Below, piece after piece: positions 43,921-53,346 of a stretch of DNA of 64,000 bases. The notes beneath the pieces were generated by a model. That model searched no databases. It saw only the letters and a program-made list of their open reading frames with translations, and had not been told where the DNA came from. Every line of letters starts with the position of its first letter. Position 1 is the stretch's first letter. A program made the translations under genes and the position numbers. Source of the stretch: CAWCAW01 sp963793645 (GTDB lineage: Bacteria; Actinomycetota; Acidimicrobiia; Acidimicrobiales; UBA8190); assembly GCA_963793645.1 (NCBI GenBank), contig CAWCAW010000007.1, positions 124,001 to 188,000 on the forward strand, read 5' to 3'.

Positions 43921-45669
43921 GTGTTCGACAAGGTGCTCATCGCCAACCGGGGGGAAATTGCCGTCCGTGTGATCCGGACGTGTCGCGAGCTCGGCATCGC
44001 CACGGTGGCGGTGTTCTCCGAGCTCGATCGGGACGCCCTGCACGTCAGGATGGCCGACGAGGCCTATGCGTTGGGCGGGCAGACTGCCGCCGAGAGCTAC
44101 CTGAACACCCCCGCCATCCTCGACGCCATCGAGCGCAGCGGGGCCTCCGCCGTGCACCCCGGATACGGGTTTTTCTCCGAGAATCCCGATTTTGCCCGTG
44201 CCATCACCGAACGCTCCGTCACGTTCATCGGCCCTCCCCCCGAGGCTATGGAGGTCATGGGCGACAAGATCAGCTCACGGCGCGCCGCCGAGGCGGTCGG
44301 GGTCTCGGGCGTGCCGGGCCGCACCGAACCGGTGGCGGACGCCGATGAGGTACGCAGCTTCGGCGAGGAGTTCGGCTGGCCAGTGGCCATCAAGGCGGCC
44401 TTCGGCGGCGGTGGCCGGGGCATGAAGGTCGTGAACGGCCCCGACGAGGTCGTCGAGGCCATGGAGTCGGCCCAGCGAGAGGCCCAGGCCTACTTCGGGC
44501 GCCCCGAGATCTACCTGGAGCGCTTTTTGGCGTGGCCCCGCCATATCGAGATGCAGGTCTTCGCCGACACCCACGGCAACGCGCTGTGGCTCGGCGAACG
44601 CGACTGCTCGTCGCAGCGGCGCCATCAAAAACTCATCGAGGAGAGCCCGGCGGCGCGTTTTCCCGCCGATGTGCGCCAAGCCATGGGTGCCGCCGCCGTC
44701 ACCGTGGCCAAGGCGTGTGGGTACGTCAACGCCGGCACGGTCGAGTTCTTGTACCAAGACGGCGAGTTCTTCTTCTTGGAGATGAACACGCGCCTGCAGG
44801 TCGAACACCCCGTCACCGAGCTGGTGACCGGTCTCGATCTCGTCGAGTGGCAGCTACGCGTGGCGTCGGGCGAGCCCTTGGGCTTCACCCAAGACGACGT
44901 ACGACGTGATGGACATGCCATTGAGGTGCGCATCAATGCCGAGAACGTCGCCGGCGGGCGCTTCTCGCCGTCGCCCGGCACCATCACCAAATTCCACGTG
45001 CCCGGAGGGCCCGGTGTACGGCTGGACGCCGGCTATGAAAGCGGCGACACCGTCAGCCAGTACTACGACAACTTGGTGGCCAAGTTGGTGGTGTGGGGAC
45101 ATGACCGCGAGGCGGCCCGCCGTCGCATGCTGCGGGCCTTGGCCGAGACCGAGGTCACCGGGGTGGCGACCACGATCCCCGCCCACCTGGCCATCTTGAA
45201 CCACCCCGACTTCATCGACGCCCGGCACTCGACGAACTGGGTGGAGCAGCGCCTCGACCTCTCCGGCGTGGCTCCCGTCCCCATGGGTCCCGAGGACGGC
45301 GCCGACGACGGTGAGGGCCGCGTGCTGCGAGAGGTGACCGCCGAAGTCGACGGCCGCCGCTACAGCGTCAAGCTGTGGGTGCCCGACGTGGCCGCTGCCG
45401 GGCCGCGCAGCGCGCCACGGCCGAGCAAACCGAAGGTGGGGGTCACCGGCACGGGCTCGGGCACCGTCATCGTTCCCATGCAAGGCACCATCGTGAAGGT
45501 CCTCGTCAGCGCGGGCGACCAGGTCGAAGTCGGCCAGACGGTGTGCGTGTTGGAGGCCATGAAGATGGAGAACGCCATCAGCGCCGAGAAGTCAGGCACG
45601 GTCACCGAAGTGAAGGTGGCCGCCGGCGACTCGGTGGGGCCCGGCGACGTTGTCGCCGTCATCGAGTAG
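43921..45669 (+). CDS. Acyl-CoA carboxylase alpha subunit (biotin carboxylase + biotin carrier)
   Basis: Carboxylates its own biotin group and passes the carboxyl to an acyl-CoA through a separate beta subunit that is not in the window. The 582-residue protein has the ATP-grasp biotin carboxylase domain (KVLIANRGEIAVRVIR, HPGYGFFSEN, the glycine loop AFGGGGRGM, EMNTRLQVEHPVTE). A C-terminal biotinyl domain follows, with the modified lysine in EAMKMEN. GTG 43921 is the chosen start; an upstream frame exists but is not family-like. Acetyl-, propionyl- or other acyl-CoA specificity cannot be told from this subunit. Confidence 0.92.
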   Translation: MFDKVLIANRGEIAVRVIRTCRELGIATVAVFSELDRDALHVRMADEAYALGGQTAAESYLNTPAILDAIERSGASAVHPGYGFFSENPDFARAITERSVTFIGPPPEAMEVMGDKISSRRAAEAVGVSGVPGRTEPVADADEVRSFGEEFGWPVAIKAAFGGGGRGMKVVNGPDEVVEAMESAQREAQAYFGRPEIYLERFLAWPRHIEMQVFADTHGNALWLGERDCSSQRRHQKLIEESPAARFPADVRQAMGAAAVTVAKACGYVNAGTVEFLYQDGEFFFLEMNTRLQVEHPVTELVTGLDLVEWQLRVASGEPLGFTQDDVRRDGHAIEVRINAENVAGGRFSPSPGTITKFHVPGGPGVRLDAGYESGDTVSQYYDNLVAKLVVWGHDREAARRRMLRALAETEVTGVATTIPAHLAILNHPDFIDARHSTNWVEQRLDLSGVAPVPMGPEDGADDGEGRVLREVTAEVDGRRYSVKLWVPDVAAAGPRSAPRPSKPKVGVTGTGSGTVIVPMQGTIVKVLVSAGDQVEVGQTVCVLEAMKMENAISAEKSGTVTEVKVAAGDSVGPGDVVAVIE

Positions 45670-45682
45670 GACGGTCGCCCCC

Positions 45683-46849
45683 GTGGACACCGGGCGCGCC
45701 AAGGAGGTCGTGCGGGAAGCCGTCGAGGCACGCGGCCACGAGCTGGTGGAGCTCAGCCGGGCCATCCACGACGAGCCCGAGCTCTGTTTCGAAGAAACGG
45801 CGTCGTGCGCGCGGGTGGCCGATGCCCTGAACGCGGCCGGGCTCACCGTCGACGTCGGCATCCACGATCTGCCCACCGCACTGCGCGCCCGCACCGGGTC
45901 GGGGCCGCTGTCGGTGGTGGTGTGCGCCGAGTACGACGCCCTGGCCGCGGTGGGACACGCCTGTGGTCACAACATCATCGCCGCCGCCGCCGTGGGGGCC
46001 GGTAGCGCGCTGGCGCAGGTGGCCGACGACGTCGGCTTATCGGTGACGGTGCTCGGCACGCCCGCGGAGGAAGGCGGCGGGGGCAAGATCCTGCTCCTCG
46101 AGCGCGGTGCGTTCGACGGTGCTCACGCAGCGATGATGATCCACCCGTTTCACGAGGATCGGCTGACGGCGCGTTGCCTGGCCGTCGACCACTTCGAGGT
46201 CCGCTACCTCGGACGCGAGGCGCATGCGTCGGCCGCCCCCGACAAGGGGATCAACGCGGCGGACGCCATGGTGGTGGCCCAGGTCGGTATCGGGCTTCTT
46301 CGCCAGCACCTGCCCTCGGGCGCACAGGTGCATGGCATCGTGACCAAAGGCGGCGACGCCCCCAACATCGTCCCCCGAGAGACCATCGGCCGATGGATGG
46401 TCCGAGCCGCCGACCTCGGTGCTCTGGCGGAGATGCGCCCCCGCGTGCAGCGATGCTTCGAAGCCGGTGCGCTGGCCACCGGGGCCAGCCTGCAGGTGCG
46501 CGACCTGGCCCCGCCCTATGCCCATTTCGAGGTGGACGATGGGCTCCTGATGGCGTGGCGCGCCAACGCCGAGTCCTTGGGGCGGCGCTATGGCGCCGAC
46601 GACGAGGGCAAGGCGCTGCCGAGCATTTCGACCGACATGGCCAACGTGTCGTTGGCGGTGCCGGCCATCCACCCCTTGATCGGCATCGACGCCGGCGGGG
46701 CGACCATCCACGAACCCGCCTTTGCCGCCGCCGCGGTGAGCCCGTCGGCCGAGCAGGCCATCATCGACGGGGCGGTCGCCATGGCCTGCACCGCCATCGA
46801 CGCCGCCACTGACGCCGCCTTACGAGACCGGCTCCTGGCCCGTCGCTGA
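45683..46849 (+). CDS. M20-family amidohydrolase
   Basis: The 388-residue protein belongs to the M20D-type metal-dependent amidohydrolases that cleave N-acyl amino acids or similar amides. Visible metal ligands include the HACGHN motif and EEGGGGK. The lid-domain segment RYLGREAHASAAPDKGINA and the C-terminal DMANVSLAVPAIHP are family-like. The start is GTG 45683, 13 nt after the carboxylase stop, so the two are probably cotranscribed. Its substrate is unknown; pairing with a carboxylase does not clarify it. Confidence 0.82.
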   Translation: MDTGRAKEVVREAVEARGHELVELSRAIHDEPELCFEETASCARVADALNAAGLTVDVGIHDLPTALRARTGSGPLSVVVCAEYDALAAVGHACGHNIIAAAAVGAGSALAQVADDVGLSVTVLGTPAEEGGGGKILLLERGAFDGAHAAMMIHPFHEDRLTARCLAVDHFEVRYLGREAHASAAPDKGINAADAMVVAQVGIGLLRQHLPSGAQVHGIVTKGGDAPNIVPRETIGRWMVRAADLGALAEMRPRVQRCFEAGALATGASLQVRDLAPPYAHFEVDDGLLMAWRANAESLGRRYGADDEGKALPSISTDMANVSLAVPAIHPLIGIDAGGATIHEPAFAAAAVSPSAEQAIIDGAVAMACTAIDAATDAALRDRLLARR

Positions 46850-46855
46850 TCAGCG
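46844..46855. other. Palindrome holding two convergent stop codons
   Basis: CGCTGATCAGCG is a perfect 12-bp palindrome. It contains the TGA of the amidohydrolase (46847-46849, plus) and the TGA of the mutase (46850-46852, minus), which abut. The arms are too short to be called a terminator. Confidence 0.6.
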
Positions 46856-48460
46856 GTTGGGCTGATAGACGCCGAATTCCTGGCGCAAGACGTCGGAGAC
46901 CTCGCCCAACGTGGCCATGCGCGCCAGCGCGGCGTGCATAGGGACAAGGAGATTCTGCGTGCCGCGCGCCGCGGCGGCCACATCGGCCAGCGCGGCGTCG
47001 ACGGCGCCCTGATGGCGCTGCGCCCGCACCCGGCGGGTCCGCTCGATCTGGGACACCTGCAAGGCAGGATCGATGGGAAAGACATCGGCTGGTTCGACTT
47101 GCTCGTCGACGAACTTGTTCACGCCCACCACGATCTTCTCGTGATCGTCCACGGCCTTGGCATACGCATAGGCGGCCTGTTCGATCTCGCCTTGCATGAA
47201 GCCCGCCTCTATGGCGGCCACCGCCCCGCCCATGGCGTCGATGCGCTCTATGTACTGCCACGCCGCCGCTTCCACCTCGTCGGTGAGGGCTTCGACGAAG
47301 TACGAACCGGCCAAGGGATCGGTGGTGTCGGCCACACCGGACTCGTATCCGATGATCTGCTGGGTGCGCAGGGCGGTCTTAGCCGCCTTGGTCGTGGGCA
47401 GGCCGAGGGCCTCGTCATAGCCGTTGGTGTGCAAGCTCTGGGTCCCGCCCAGCACGGCCGACAACGCCTGCACGGTGACGCGAGCGATGTTGTTCTCGGG
47501 CTGTTGGGCCGTGAGGGTCGAGCCTCCCGTTTGGGTGTGAAAGCGCAGCAGCGTGGAACGCTCGTCTTTAGCGCCGAAGCGCTCGGTCATGATGCGAGCC
47601 CACATGCGCCGGGCCGCCCTGAATTTGGCCACTTCTTCGAAAAGGTTGTTGTGGGCGTTCCAAAAGAAGCTCAGGCGAGGGGCGAAAGCGTCGACGTCGA
47701 GACCTACCTGGCGCGCCGCCTCCACATACGCGATCCCGTTGGACAAGGTGAAGGCGATCTCCTGCACCGCCGTCGAGCCCGCTTCGCGAATGTGGTAGCC
47801 GGAGATCGAGATGGTGTTCCACGACGGCAGGCGCTCGGCGCAGTAGGCGAAGGTGTCGGTGACCAGGCGCATCGACGGCCGCGGCGGGTACACGTAGGTG
47901 CCGCGCGCCACGTATTCCTTCAAGATGTCGTTCTGCACCGTGCCGCCCAGCGCCGCGGGAGACACCCCTTGTTCTTCGGCCACCAGTTGGTAGAACAACA
48001 ACAAAATGGCGGCCGTGGCGTTGATGGTCATCGACGTGGTGACCTGGTCGAGGGGAAGGCCGGCCAACAAGAGGCGCATGTCTTCGAGTGAGTCGATGGC
48101 CACGCCGACCTTGCCGACCTCGCCCTCGGCGCGGGGGTGGTCGGAGTCGAGCCCCATCTGCGTGGGAAGGTCGAAGGCACAGGACAACCCGGTCTGGCCG
48201 GCACCCAGCAGAAACTTAAAGCGCTCGTTGGTCACTTCGGCCGACCCGAACCCGGCGTACTGCCGCATGGTCCACAAACGGCCGCGGTACATGGAGGGGT
48301 AGATCCCTCTCGTGTACGGGGAAGACCCGGGCTCACCCAGCTGGGTGGCCGGGTCCCAGCCCGCCAGATCATCAGGTGTGTAGACGGGCTTTATCTCGAT
48401 GCCCGAGTCGGTGAGCCGCTCGTCGGTGGTGCCCTTTTTTCCCTGGTCGTTGGCCGTCAC
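46850..48460 (-). CDS. Methylmalonyl-CoA mutase large-subunit type (catalytic domain only)
   Basis: Adenosylcobalamin-dependent rearrangement of acyl-CoA carbon skeletons. The 536-residue protein has the TIM-barrel domain (SMYRGRLWTMRQYAGF, QTGLSCAFDLPTQMGLDSDHPR, SISGYHIREAGS) but no cobalamin-binding domain, so a separate small subunit must exist elsewhere. The Tyr of RQYAGF and the Arg of PSMRL match the residues that contact the substrate carboxylate in methylmalonyl-CoA mutase, where isobutyryl-CoA mutase has Phe and Gln. This favours methylmalonyl-CoA. Start GTG 48460; a longer frame to 48490 is possible. Confidence 0.85.
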   Translation of the reverse strand: MTANDQGKKGTTDERLTDSGIEIKPVYTPDDLAGWDPATQLGEPGSSPYTRGIYPSMYRGRLWTMRQYAGFGSAEVTNERFKFLLGAGQTGLSCAFDLPTQMGLDSDHPRAEGEVGKVGVAIDSLEDMRLLLAGLPLDQVTTSMTINATAAILLLFYQLVAEEQGVSPAALGGTVQNDILKEYVARGTYVYPPRPSMRLVTDTFAYCAERLPSWNTISISGYHIREAGSTAVQEIAFTLSNGIAYVEAARQVGLDVDAFAPRLSFFWNAHNNLFEEVAKFRAARRMWARIMTERFGAKDERSTLLRFHTQTGGSTLTAQQPENNIARVTVQALSAVLGGTQSLHTNGYDEALGLPTTKAAKTALRTQQIIGYESGVADTTDPLAGSYFVEALTDEVEAAAWQYIERIDAMGGAVAAIEAGFMQGEIEQAAYAYAKAVDDHEKIVVGVNKFVDEQVEPADVFPIDPALQVSQIERTRRVRAQRHQGAVDAALADVAAAARGTQNLLVPMHAALARMATLGEVSDVLRQEFGVYQPNR

Positions 48461-48523
48461 AGGTCCCAGGTTACGGAGGCGCGGGGCCATACGCCCGTTC
48501 AGGCGCCCAACCGCTCAGTTGTC

Positions 48524-49693
48524 TCAGCGGGCGGCGGCGTGGACGTGAGGCCCGCACAGGTCGTCGTACTCGGCGATGACGATCTCGCCGGCGTCGGGCC
48601 CGCACGCCGGGCACTCCGGGTCGCGGTGCAGCTTGAAGGTGCGAAACGACTCCTCCAAGGCGTCATACGCAAGCAACCTTCCCACCAAGGGCTCCCCGAT
48701 ACCGAGGAGCATCTTGATGGCTTCCACGGCTTGAATGGACCCGATGATGCCGGGCAGCACCCCGAGCACGCCCGCTTCGGCACACGAGGGAGCCAGCTCG
48801 GCGGGCGGAGGCTGAGGCACGAAGCACCGGTAACACGGCCCCTTGTAGGGGTCGAACACCGTCACCTGTCCCTCGAAGCGGAAGATCGACCCGTGCACGA
48901 CGGGGATCCCTTTGAGCAAGGCGGCGTCGTTGACGAGGTAGCGCGTGGGGAAGTTGTCGGTGCCGTCGACGATGAGGTCGTAACCGTCGAAGATGTCGAG
49001 GATGTTGTCGGCCCCGAGGCGCACGTCGTAGGTCACCACGTTGACGTCGGGGTTGAGCAACGAAAGCGTCTTTTTGGCCGAGTCGACTTTGCGATCGCCG
49101 ATGCGGTCCATGTTGTGCAGGATCTGGCGCTGCAAGTTGGAGGCGTCGACCACGTCCATGTCGATGATGCCGATGGTCCCGACCCCGGCGGCGGCCAGGT
49201 ACAAGGCGGCGGGAGAGCCGAGGCCGCCGGCGCCGAGCATCAGCACCTTGGAGTCGAGCAGCTTGAGCTGACCGGCCTCCCCCACCTCGGAGACGAGGAG
49301 ATGGCGCTGGTAGCGATTGCGCTGTTCGGGAGTCAGCGCCTGGGGCGTCTTCCAGGGCCGGCCCTCGTCCTTCCAGCGGTTGAACCCGCCGATCACCGAG
49401 ACGACGTCGCTGTAGCCGAGGTCTGCCAGGGTCTTGGCCGCAAAGGCAGAACGGACGCCGCCCGCGCAGTAGATGATGACCGGCTTGTCCTTGTCGGGAA
49501 TCCGGCCTTCCACCTGGAACTCCAGGTTCCCACGCGGGATGTGGAGGGCACCGACGATGGCACCTTGCTCGTACTCGTCGGCCTCGCGCACGTCGAGGAG
49601 AATGGCGCCGCCACTGTGGCCGTCGACCTGCTCCGGCGTCACCTCACGGATCTCGGACTTGGCCTCTTTGAGCAATTCTCGGGCACTGGCCAC
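48524..49693 (-). CDS. Rhodanese-MoeB/ThiF-type fusion (sulfur-carrier adenylyltransferase)
   Basis: The 389-residue protein begins with a rhodanese domain (about residues 10-115, active Cys in VIIYCAGGVRS), then an E1-like adenylyltransferase with the ATP-binding GAGGLGSPAALYLAAAG, DGTDNF, two CxxC zinc motifs (CYRC and CPAC) and PSCAEAGVLGVLPG. It would activate a small ubiquitin-like sulfur carrier for molybdopterin, thiamin or a cysteine/thio-pathway. Mycobacterial MoeZ has the opposite order, rhodanese last. The start is GTG 49693, with AGAGG upstream; a longer open frame to 50095 is unlike the family. Confidence 0.85.
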   Translation of the reverse strand: MASARELLKEAKSEIREVTPEQVDGHSGGAILLDVREADEYEQGAIVGALHIPRGNLEFQVEGRIPDKDKPVIIYCAGGVRSAFAAKTLADLGYSDVVSVIGGFNRWKDEGRPWKTPQALTPEQRNRYQRHLLVSEVGEAGQLKLLDSKVLMLGAGGLGSPAALYLAAAGVGTIGIIDMDVVDASNLQRQILHNMDRIGDRKVDSAKKTLSLLNPDVNVVTYDVRLGADNILDIFDGYDLIVDGTDNFPTRYLVNDAALLKGIPVVHGSIFRFEGQVTVFDPYKGPCYRCFVPQPPPAELAPSCAEAGVLGVLPGIIGSIQAVEAIKMLLGIGEPLVGRLLAYDALEESFRTFKLHRDPECPACGPDAGEIVIAEYDDLCGPHVHAAAR

Positions 49694-49825
49694 GCACTCA
49701 CGACCTCTCGGTATGCACGCTGTCGAGCCGAACGACTCGGCTCTACCAGGTGAAACGTTACCAGCGAGGTCGGCATTCCCGATGGGGCGCCGGCCCGCTT
49801 GGGGAGGTTCGGTAACGTCGGATTT

Positions 49826-50428
49826 GTGGAGCTCTCCGACGTCGTGCGCCGGCGGCGCATGGTGCGGAGCTTCTCCGGCGCCCCTCTGGACCGCAGCGTG
49901 CTCGAGAGCGTGCTGACCCAGGCCGTGCGGGCCCCGTCGGCGGGGAACACCGGTGCCGTGGACGCCGTCGTCCTCGAGGGAAAGGACCAGAGCGCCCTCT
50001 TTTGGGAAGCCACCACCACTGATGAGTGGCGCGCCACGTCGCGGCGGTGGCCGGGGTTCTCCCGGGCCCCGGTCATCGTGGCGTTGTTCGTCCACGTCGA
50101 TGCATACGCGGCTCGCTACCGCGAGCCCGATAAGGCGTCGGTCGACCCCACCGGCATCCGGGACTGGCCGGTTCCCTACTGGTTCGTCGACGGCGGCTTT
50201 TTCGCCATGCTCCTGTTGTTAGCGGCGGTGGATGCCGGTGTGGGGGCGTGCTTCATCGGCAACTTCAGGGGCGAGGCCGAGCTGCGCAGCGCCCTCGGCG
50301 CCCCCCCGGATCGGACGTATGCGGGCGCCGTGCTGCTCGGCGAGCCCGACGGCGCCGACCACCCTTCGCCGTCGTTGGACCGGGAGCGGAGGAATGCGGC
50401 GGACGTCTTTCATCGAGGACGCTGGTAG
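49826..50428 (+). CDS. Nitroreductase-family flavoprotein
   Basis: The 200-residue protein begins VVRRRRMVRSFSGAPLDRSVLESVL and has RAPSAGNTGAVDAVVL, the FMN-phosphate-binding part of the nitroreductase fold, plus a C-terminal GVGACFIGNFRG segment. It is a plausible FMN-dependent NAD(P)H oxidoreductase. In some actinobacteria a domain of this fold is the C-terminal half of FbiB; here it is free-standing and cofE is single-domain. Start GTG 49826 lies 7 nt after TAACGT (49813-49818), consistent with a leaderless mRNA. The actual substrate is unknown. Confidence 0.75.
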   Translation: MELSDVVRRRRMVRSFSGAPLDRSVLESVLTQAVRAPSAGNTGAVDAVVLEGKDQSALFWEATTTDEWRATSRRWPGFSRAPVIVALFVHVDAYAARYREPDKASVDPTGIRDWPVPYWFVDGGFFAMLLLLAAVDAGVGACFIGNFRGEAELRSALGAPPDRTYAGAVLLGEPDGADHPSPSLDRERRNAADVFHRGRW

Positions 50429-50482
50429 CGCGCTCGAAAACCGGCAAGGTCCGGAGCAAGGCGGTCCCGCCACAGTCCGACC

Positions 50483-51049
50483 ATGACATTGACCGCTGCC
50501 CCCCGTCCCGGAGCACGACCAGGCGCCCCACTGCACAGCGCCGAACCCTGGTCGGACGCCTCATCGCTTCGGGTCGAGCCGTGGATCGATCCGGTCATCG
50601 ACACCCTCGGTCACGACCCGCGCTCGTTGTACGTCGAACGATTTTGGTTGCCGATCATCGGGCCGACAGCCACGTGGCTTCTGCGCCACCTGGCCTTCGG
50701 CCTCGACGCCAACCCCACCGGCTTCGATCTCGACGCCGGCGAAGCTGCCAAGGCGCTCGGCATCGGGGGACGCTCGGGCCGACACTCCCCCCTGCAGCGG
50801 TCCATCAGCCGGTGCGTGAACTTCGACCTGGCCCGCCGCCACGGCGTCACCACCGTGCTGGTTCGACGACGGGTCCCTCCGCTGCCGCGTCGCCTCCTTG
50901 CGCGGCTTCCCGCGCCGGTCCAACAACGTCACCGGCAGTGGTCAGACGAGCAACTCCGCGCCCGGCGGCCGCCGTCCCCGGCCTCCGATGTCGGAGTCTC
51001 CCAATCGCACCAGGGGGCGACACCGGAGACCCTGGTCGCACGCGTGTAA
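50483..51049 (+). CDS. Conserved hypothetical protein
   Basis: The 188-residue product has a conserved-looking core of about 95 residues (for example SLYVERFWLPIIGPTATWLLRHLA, then NFDLARRHGVTTVLVRRRVPPLPRRLLARLP). A Pro/Arg-rich disordered tail follows. I do not recognise a named family. The core could be a winged-helix-like or all-helical fold. It stands 54 nt after the nitroreductase gene. Confidence 0.6.
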   Translation: MTLTAAPRPGARPGAPLHSAEPWSDASSLRVEPWIDPVIDTLGHDPRSLYVERFWLPIIGPTATWLLRHLAFGLDANPTGFDLDAGEAAKALGIGGRSGRHSPLQRSISRCVNFDLARRHGVTTVLVRRRVPPLPRRLLARLPAPVQQRHRQWSDEQLRARRPPSPASDVGVSQSHQGATPETLVARV

Positions 51050-51105
51050 CGGCCACGTCGCCTGGTCGAAACACGCCGTTCATGTGCGCCCCGTACTGTG
51101 ATGGC

Positions 51106-51774
51106 GTGGCAACGTTTCTCCTCCGGGTGGCACTGCCTGACCGGCCGGGGGCACTGGGGGCAGTGGCGAGCCGGATCGGCGCCGTGCGCGGCGATGTCAT
51201 TGCCGTGGAGATCGTGCAACGGGGCAACGGACGGGCCGTCGACGAATTCATCGTGGACCTTCCCAATGAGGATCTCGTCCCCCTGTTGCTCAGCGAGGTA
51301 GGAGAGGTCGACGGGGCCTCGGTGGAGGAAATTCACCCGGTCGCTACCGGCGACCGCGATGCCCGATTCGAGGCCTACGACAACGCCGGCGCCATCGTGG
51401 CCGAGCGCACGCCGCACGCCGTACTCAGCGTCCTGGCCCTGCGGGCCCGGCACGAATTCGACGCCTCCTGGGCTGCGGTCATCGGCATCGAAGAGCCCTT
51501 GGTCCTCGCCGTCGACGGCCGGCCACCGGCGGTGTCGTGGCTGGCCTCCTACGTCGACGAAACCCGTCGCCAGACGCGGGCCCACCCGGCTGAAGACATT
51601 GCCTGGGTCGACTTGGCAGCGTGGGATCTCGTCCTCATGCTGGGACGGCCGGGCTGGCGCTTTTCGGACGCCGAGCGCAAGCGTCTCGACGCCTTGGCTC
51701 GACTGGCTGACGCCCGCTGGGTGTTTCTCGTCGAGCACGAGGCACGGGGATCACACCCAAGTCGCGCCGGCTGA
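51106..51774 (+). CDS. ACT-domain protein
   Basis: The 222-residue product starts with a ligand-binding ACT domain (ATFLLRVALPDRPGALGAVASRIG, residues about 1-75), followed by a larger region with strand-helix alternation (PHAVLSVLALRARHEFDAS and WRFSDAERKRLDALARLA). GTG 51106 is favoured: TACTGT (51094-51099) ends 6 nt upstream, making an in-frame ATG at 51082 unlikely. The protein may sense an amino acid, but the ligand is unknown. It ends one base before the convergent pepA stop. Confidence 0.7.
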   Translation: MATFLLRVALPDRPGALGAVASRIGAVRGDVIAVEIVQRGNGRAVDEFIVDLPNEDLVPLLLSEVGEVDGASVEEIHPVATGDRDARFEAYDNAGAIVAERTPHAVLSVLALRARHEFDASWAAVIGIEEPLVLAVDGRPPAVSWLASYVDETRRQTRAHPAEDIAWVDLAAWDLVLMLGRPGWRFSDAERKRLDALARLADARWVFLVEHEARGSHPSRAG

Positions 51775-51775
51775 G

Positions 51776-53332
51776 TTACTCCTCGGTCGCGCCGTAAGAC
51801 TCGAGCAGCTCGACAAGGCTGCGCACACCGAAGCCGGTGCCACCTTTGGCGAACAGGCCCTCGTTCTCATCGGAGCGGGCCGGCCCGGCCATGTCGATGT
51901 GAACCCAGGGGACTTCGCCCACAAATCGCTCGAGCAGCAACGCGGCCACGATCGCTCCGCCCTGCATGGGCCTACCGATGTTCTTCATGTCGGCCACGTC
52001 GGACTCGATGTGACTGTCGTATTCGGCCACCAGTGGAAGGCGCCACATGGGTTCACCGGCGCGTCTCGACGCGGCGAGGACCTCGTCCACCAGCGCGTCT
52101 TGGTTGCCGAAGACCGCCGCTATGGAGTTGCCCAGCGCCACCACCTGCGCCCCCGTCAAGGTGGCCAGGTCCACGATGGCGTCGGGATCGAGCTCGGCCG
52201 CCAGGCTGAGCCCGTCGGCGAGGATCAGGCGCCCCTCGGCGTCGGTGTTGAGCACCTCGATGGTCCGGCCGTTTCTGATCGTCAGCACATCGCCGGGCTT
52301 GATGGCCTTGCCCCCCGGCATGTTCTCCGTCATGGCGGCAATGGCGGTCACCCGCACACCGACACCAAGATCAGCGCACGCCGAGAGCGTGGCCAGCACG
52401 GTGGCAGCTCCGCTCATGTCGGTCTTCATGGTCATCATGCCTTCGGCGGACTTGAGCGAGAGCCCTCCGGAATCGAACGTGATGCCCTTGCCCACGAGCA
52501 CGACATGACGAAGATCGCCCCCGTCGCCGGCGCCGGGGGGCTCGTAGGTGGCTCGCACCAAACGGGGCGGTTCGGCTGAGCCGCGCGCCACTCCCAGCAG
52601 CCCGCCCAGGCGTTCGGCCACGATCCGATCTTCGTCCCACACCTCGACGGTGACGTCAGGGTGCGCCTCCAATCGGGCCAACGCCTCCTCGGCCAGCCTC
52701 GTCGGGGTCATCGAACTGGGGGGCTCGTTGACCAGGTCGCGCGCCCACAACACCGCATCGGCCACCGTGGTTCCCTGCGCGACGCCTTGGGCCAGCACGG
52801 CGACGTCGAAGCCCGAGCCGGCCACCACCACACGAGTCGGTCCTTCGTTGTCGTCGTCGCTCTTGTGTGCGTTAAAGCTGTAGTTCGCCAGCACGATCCC
52901 CTCGGCGGCGGCCCGGGCGAAACGTTCGTGCCCGCCATCGGGCGCGATGGAGGCCGGCAACACGAGCACGGCCACACCCGACCGACCGGCGCCACGGACG
53001 AAGGAGGCGCCGGCCCGACGCACCACATCGACGTCGAGGTCTTCATAAGAGCCACAGCCCACGTAGACCACGGTGGGCGCGCCCACCACGGCCAGGGCCT
53101 CGCCGACTTTGGCGCCGAAGGCGCGGTGTCGGCTCTGCTCGATGTCGAGACCGATGGCCACCGATGCATCACCGATAGCAATGGCGCTTGGTGTTCCCGG
53201 CATCAGCGCGGGTCCTTCGCGTGTGGCGACCACGAGCACGCCGAGCGCCGTCACCTCGCTACCGGCAGCGGCAGCCAGGGTGAGGCTGTTGTCGGCATCG
53301 GCCGACACGACATCGGTGCGTCTTGGGCTCAT
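51776..53332 (-). CDS. pepA: Leucyl aminopeptidase (M17)
   Basis: Cytosolic aminopeptidase with two-metal active site. The 518-residue protein has the C-terminal catalytic domain with VGKGITFDSGGLSLKS, MKTDMSGAATVL and the NTDAEGRL signature (about residues 355-362); the essential Lys and Asp ligands are all visible. The N-terminal macro-like domain is diverged. ATG 53332 is chosen; longer starts to 53413 run into the preceding gene. It follows the adenosyltransferase gene by 14 nt and was probably cotranscribed with it. Confidence 0.92.
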   Translation of the reverse strand: MSPRRTDVVSADADNSLTLAAAAGSEVTALGVLVVATREGPALMPGTPSAIAIGDASVAIGLDIEQSRHRAFGAKVGEALAVVGAPTVVYVGCGSYEDLDVDVVRRAGASFVRGAGRSGVAVLVLPASIAPDGGHERFARAAAEGIVLANYSFNAHKSDDDNEGPTRVVVAGSGFDVAVLAQGVAQGTTVADAVLWARDLVNEPPSSMTPTRLAEEALARLEAHPDVTVEVWDEDRIVAERLGGLLGVARGSAEPPRLVRATYEPPGAGDGGDLRHVVLVGKGITFDSGGLSLKSAEGMMTMKTDMSGAATVLATLSACADLGVGVRVTAIAAMTENMPGGKAIKPGDVLTIRNGRTIEVLNTDAEGRLILADGLSLAAELDPDAIVDLATLTGAQVVALGNSIAAVFGNQDALVDEVLAASRRAGEPMWRLPLVAEYDSHIESDVADMKNIGRPMQGGAIVAALLLERFVGEVPWVHIDMAGPARSDENEGLFAKGGTGFGVRSLVELLESYGATEE

Positions 53333-53346
53333 CGCCCCATTGTTGC

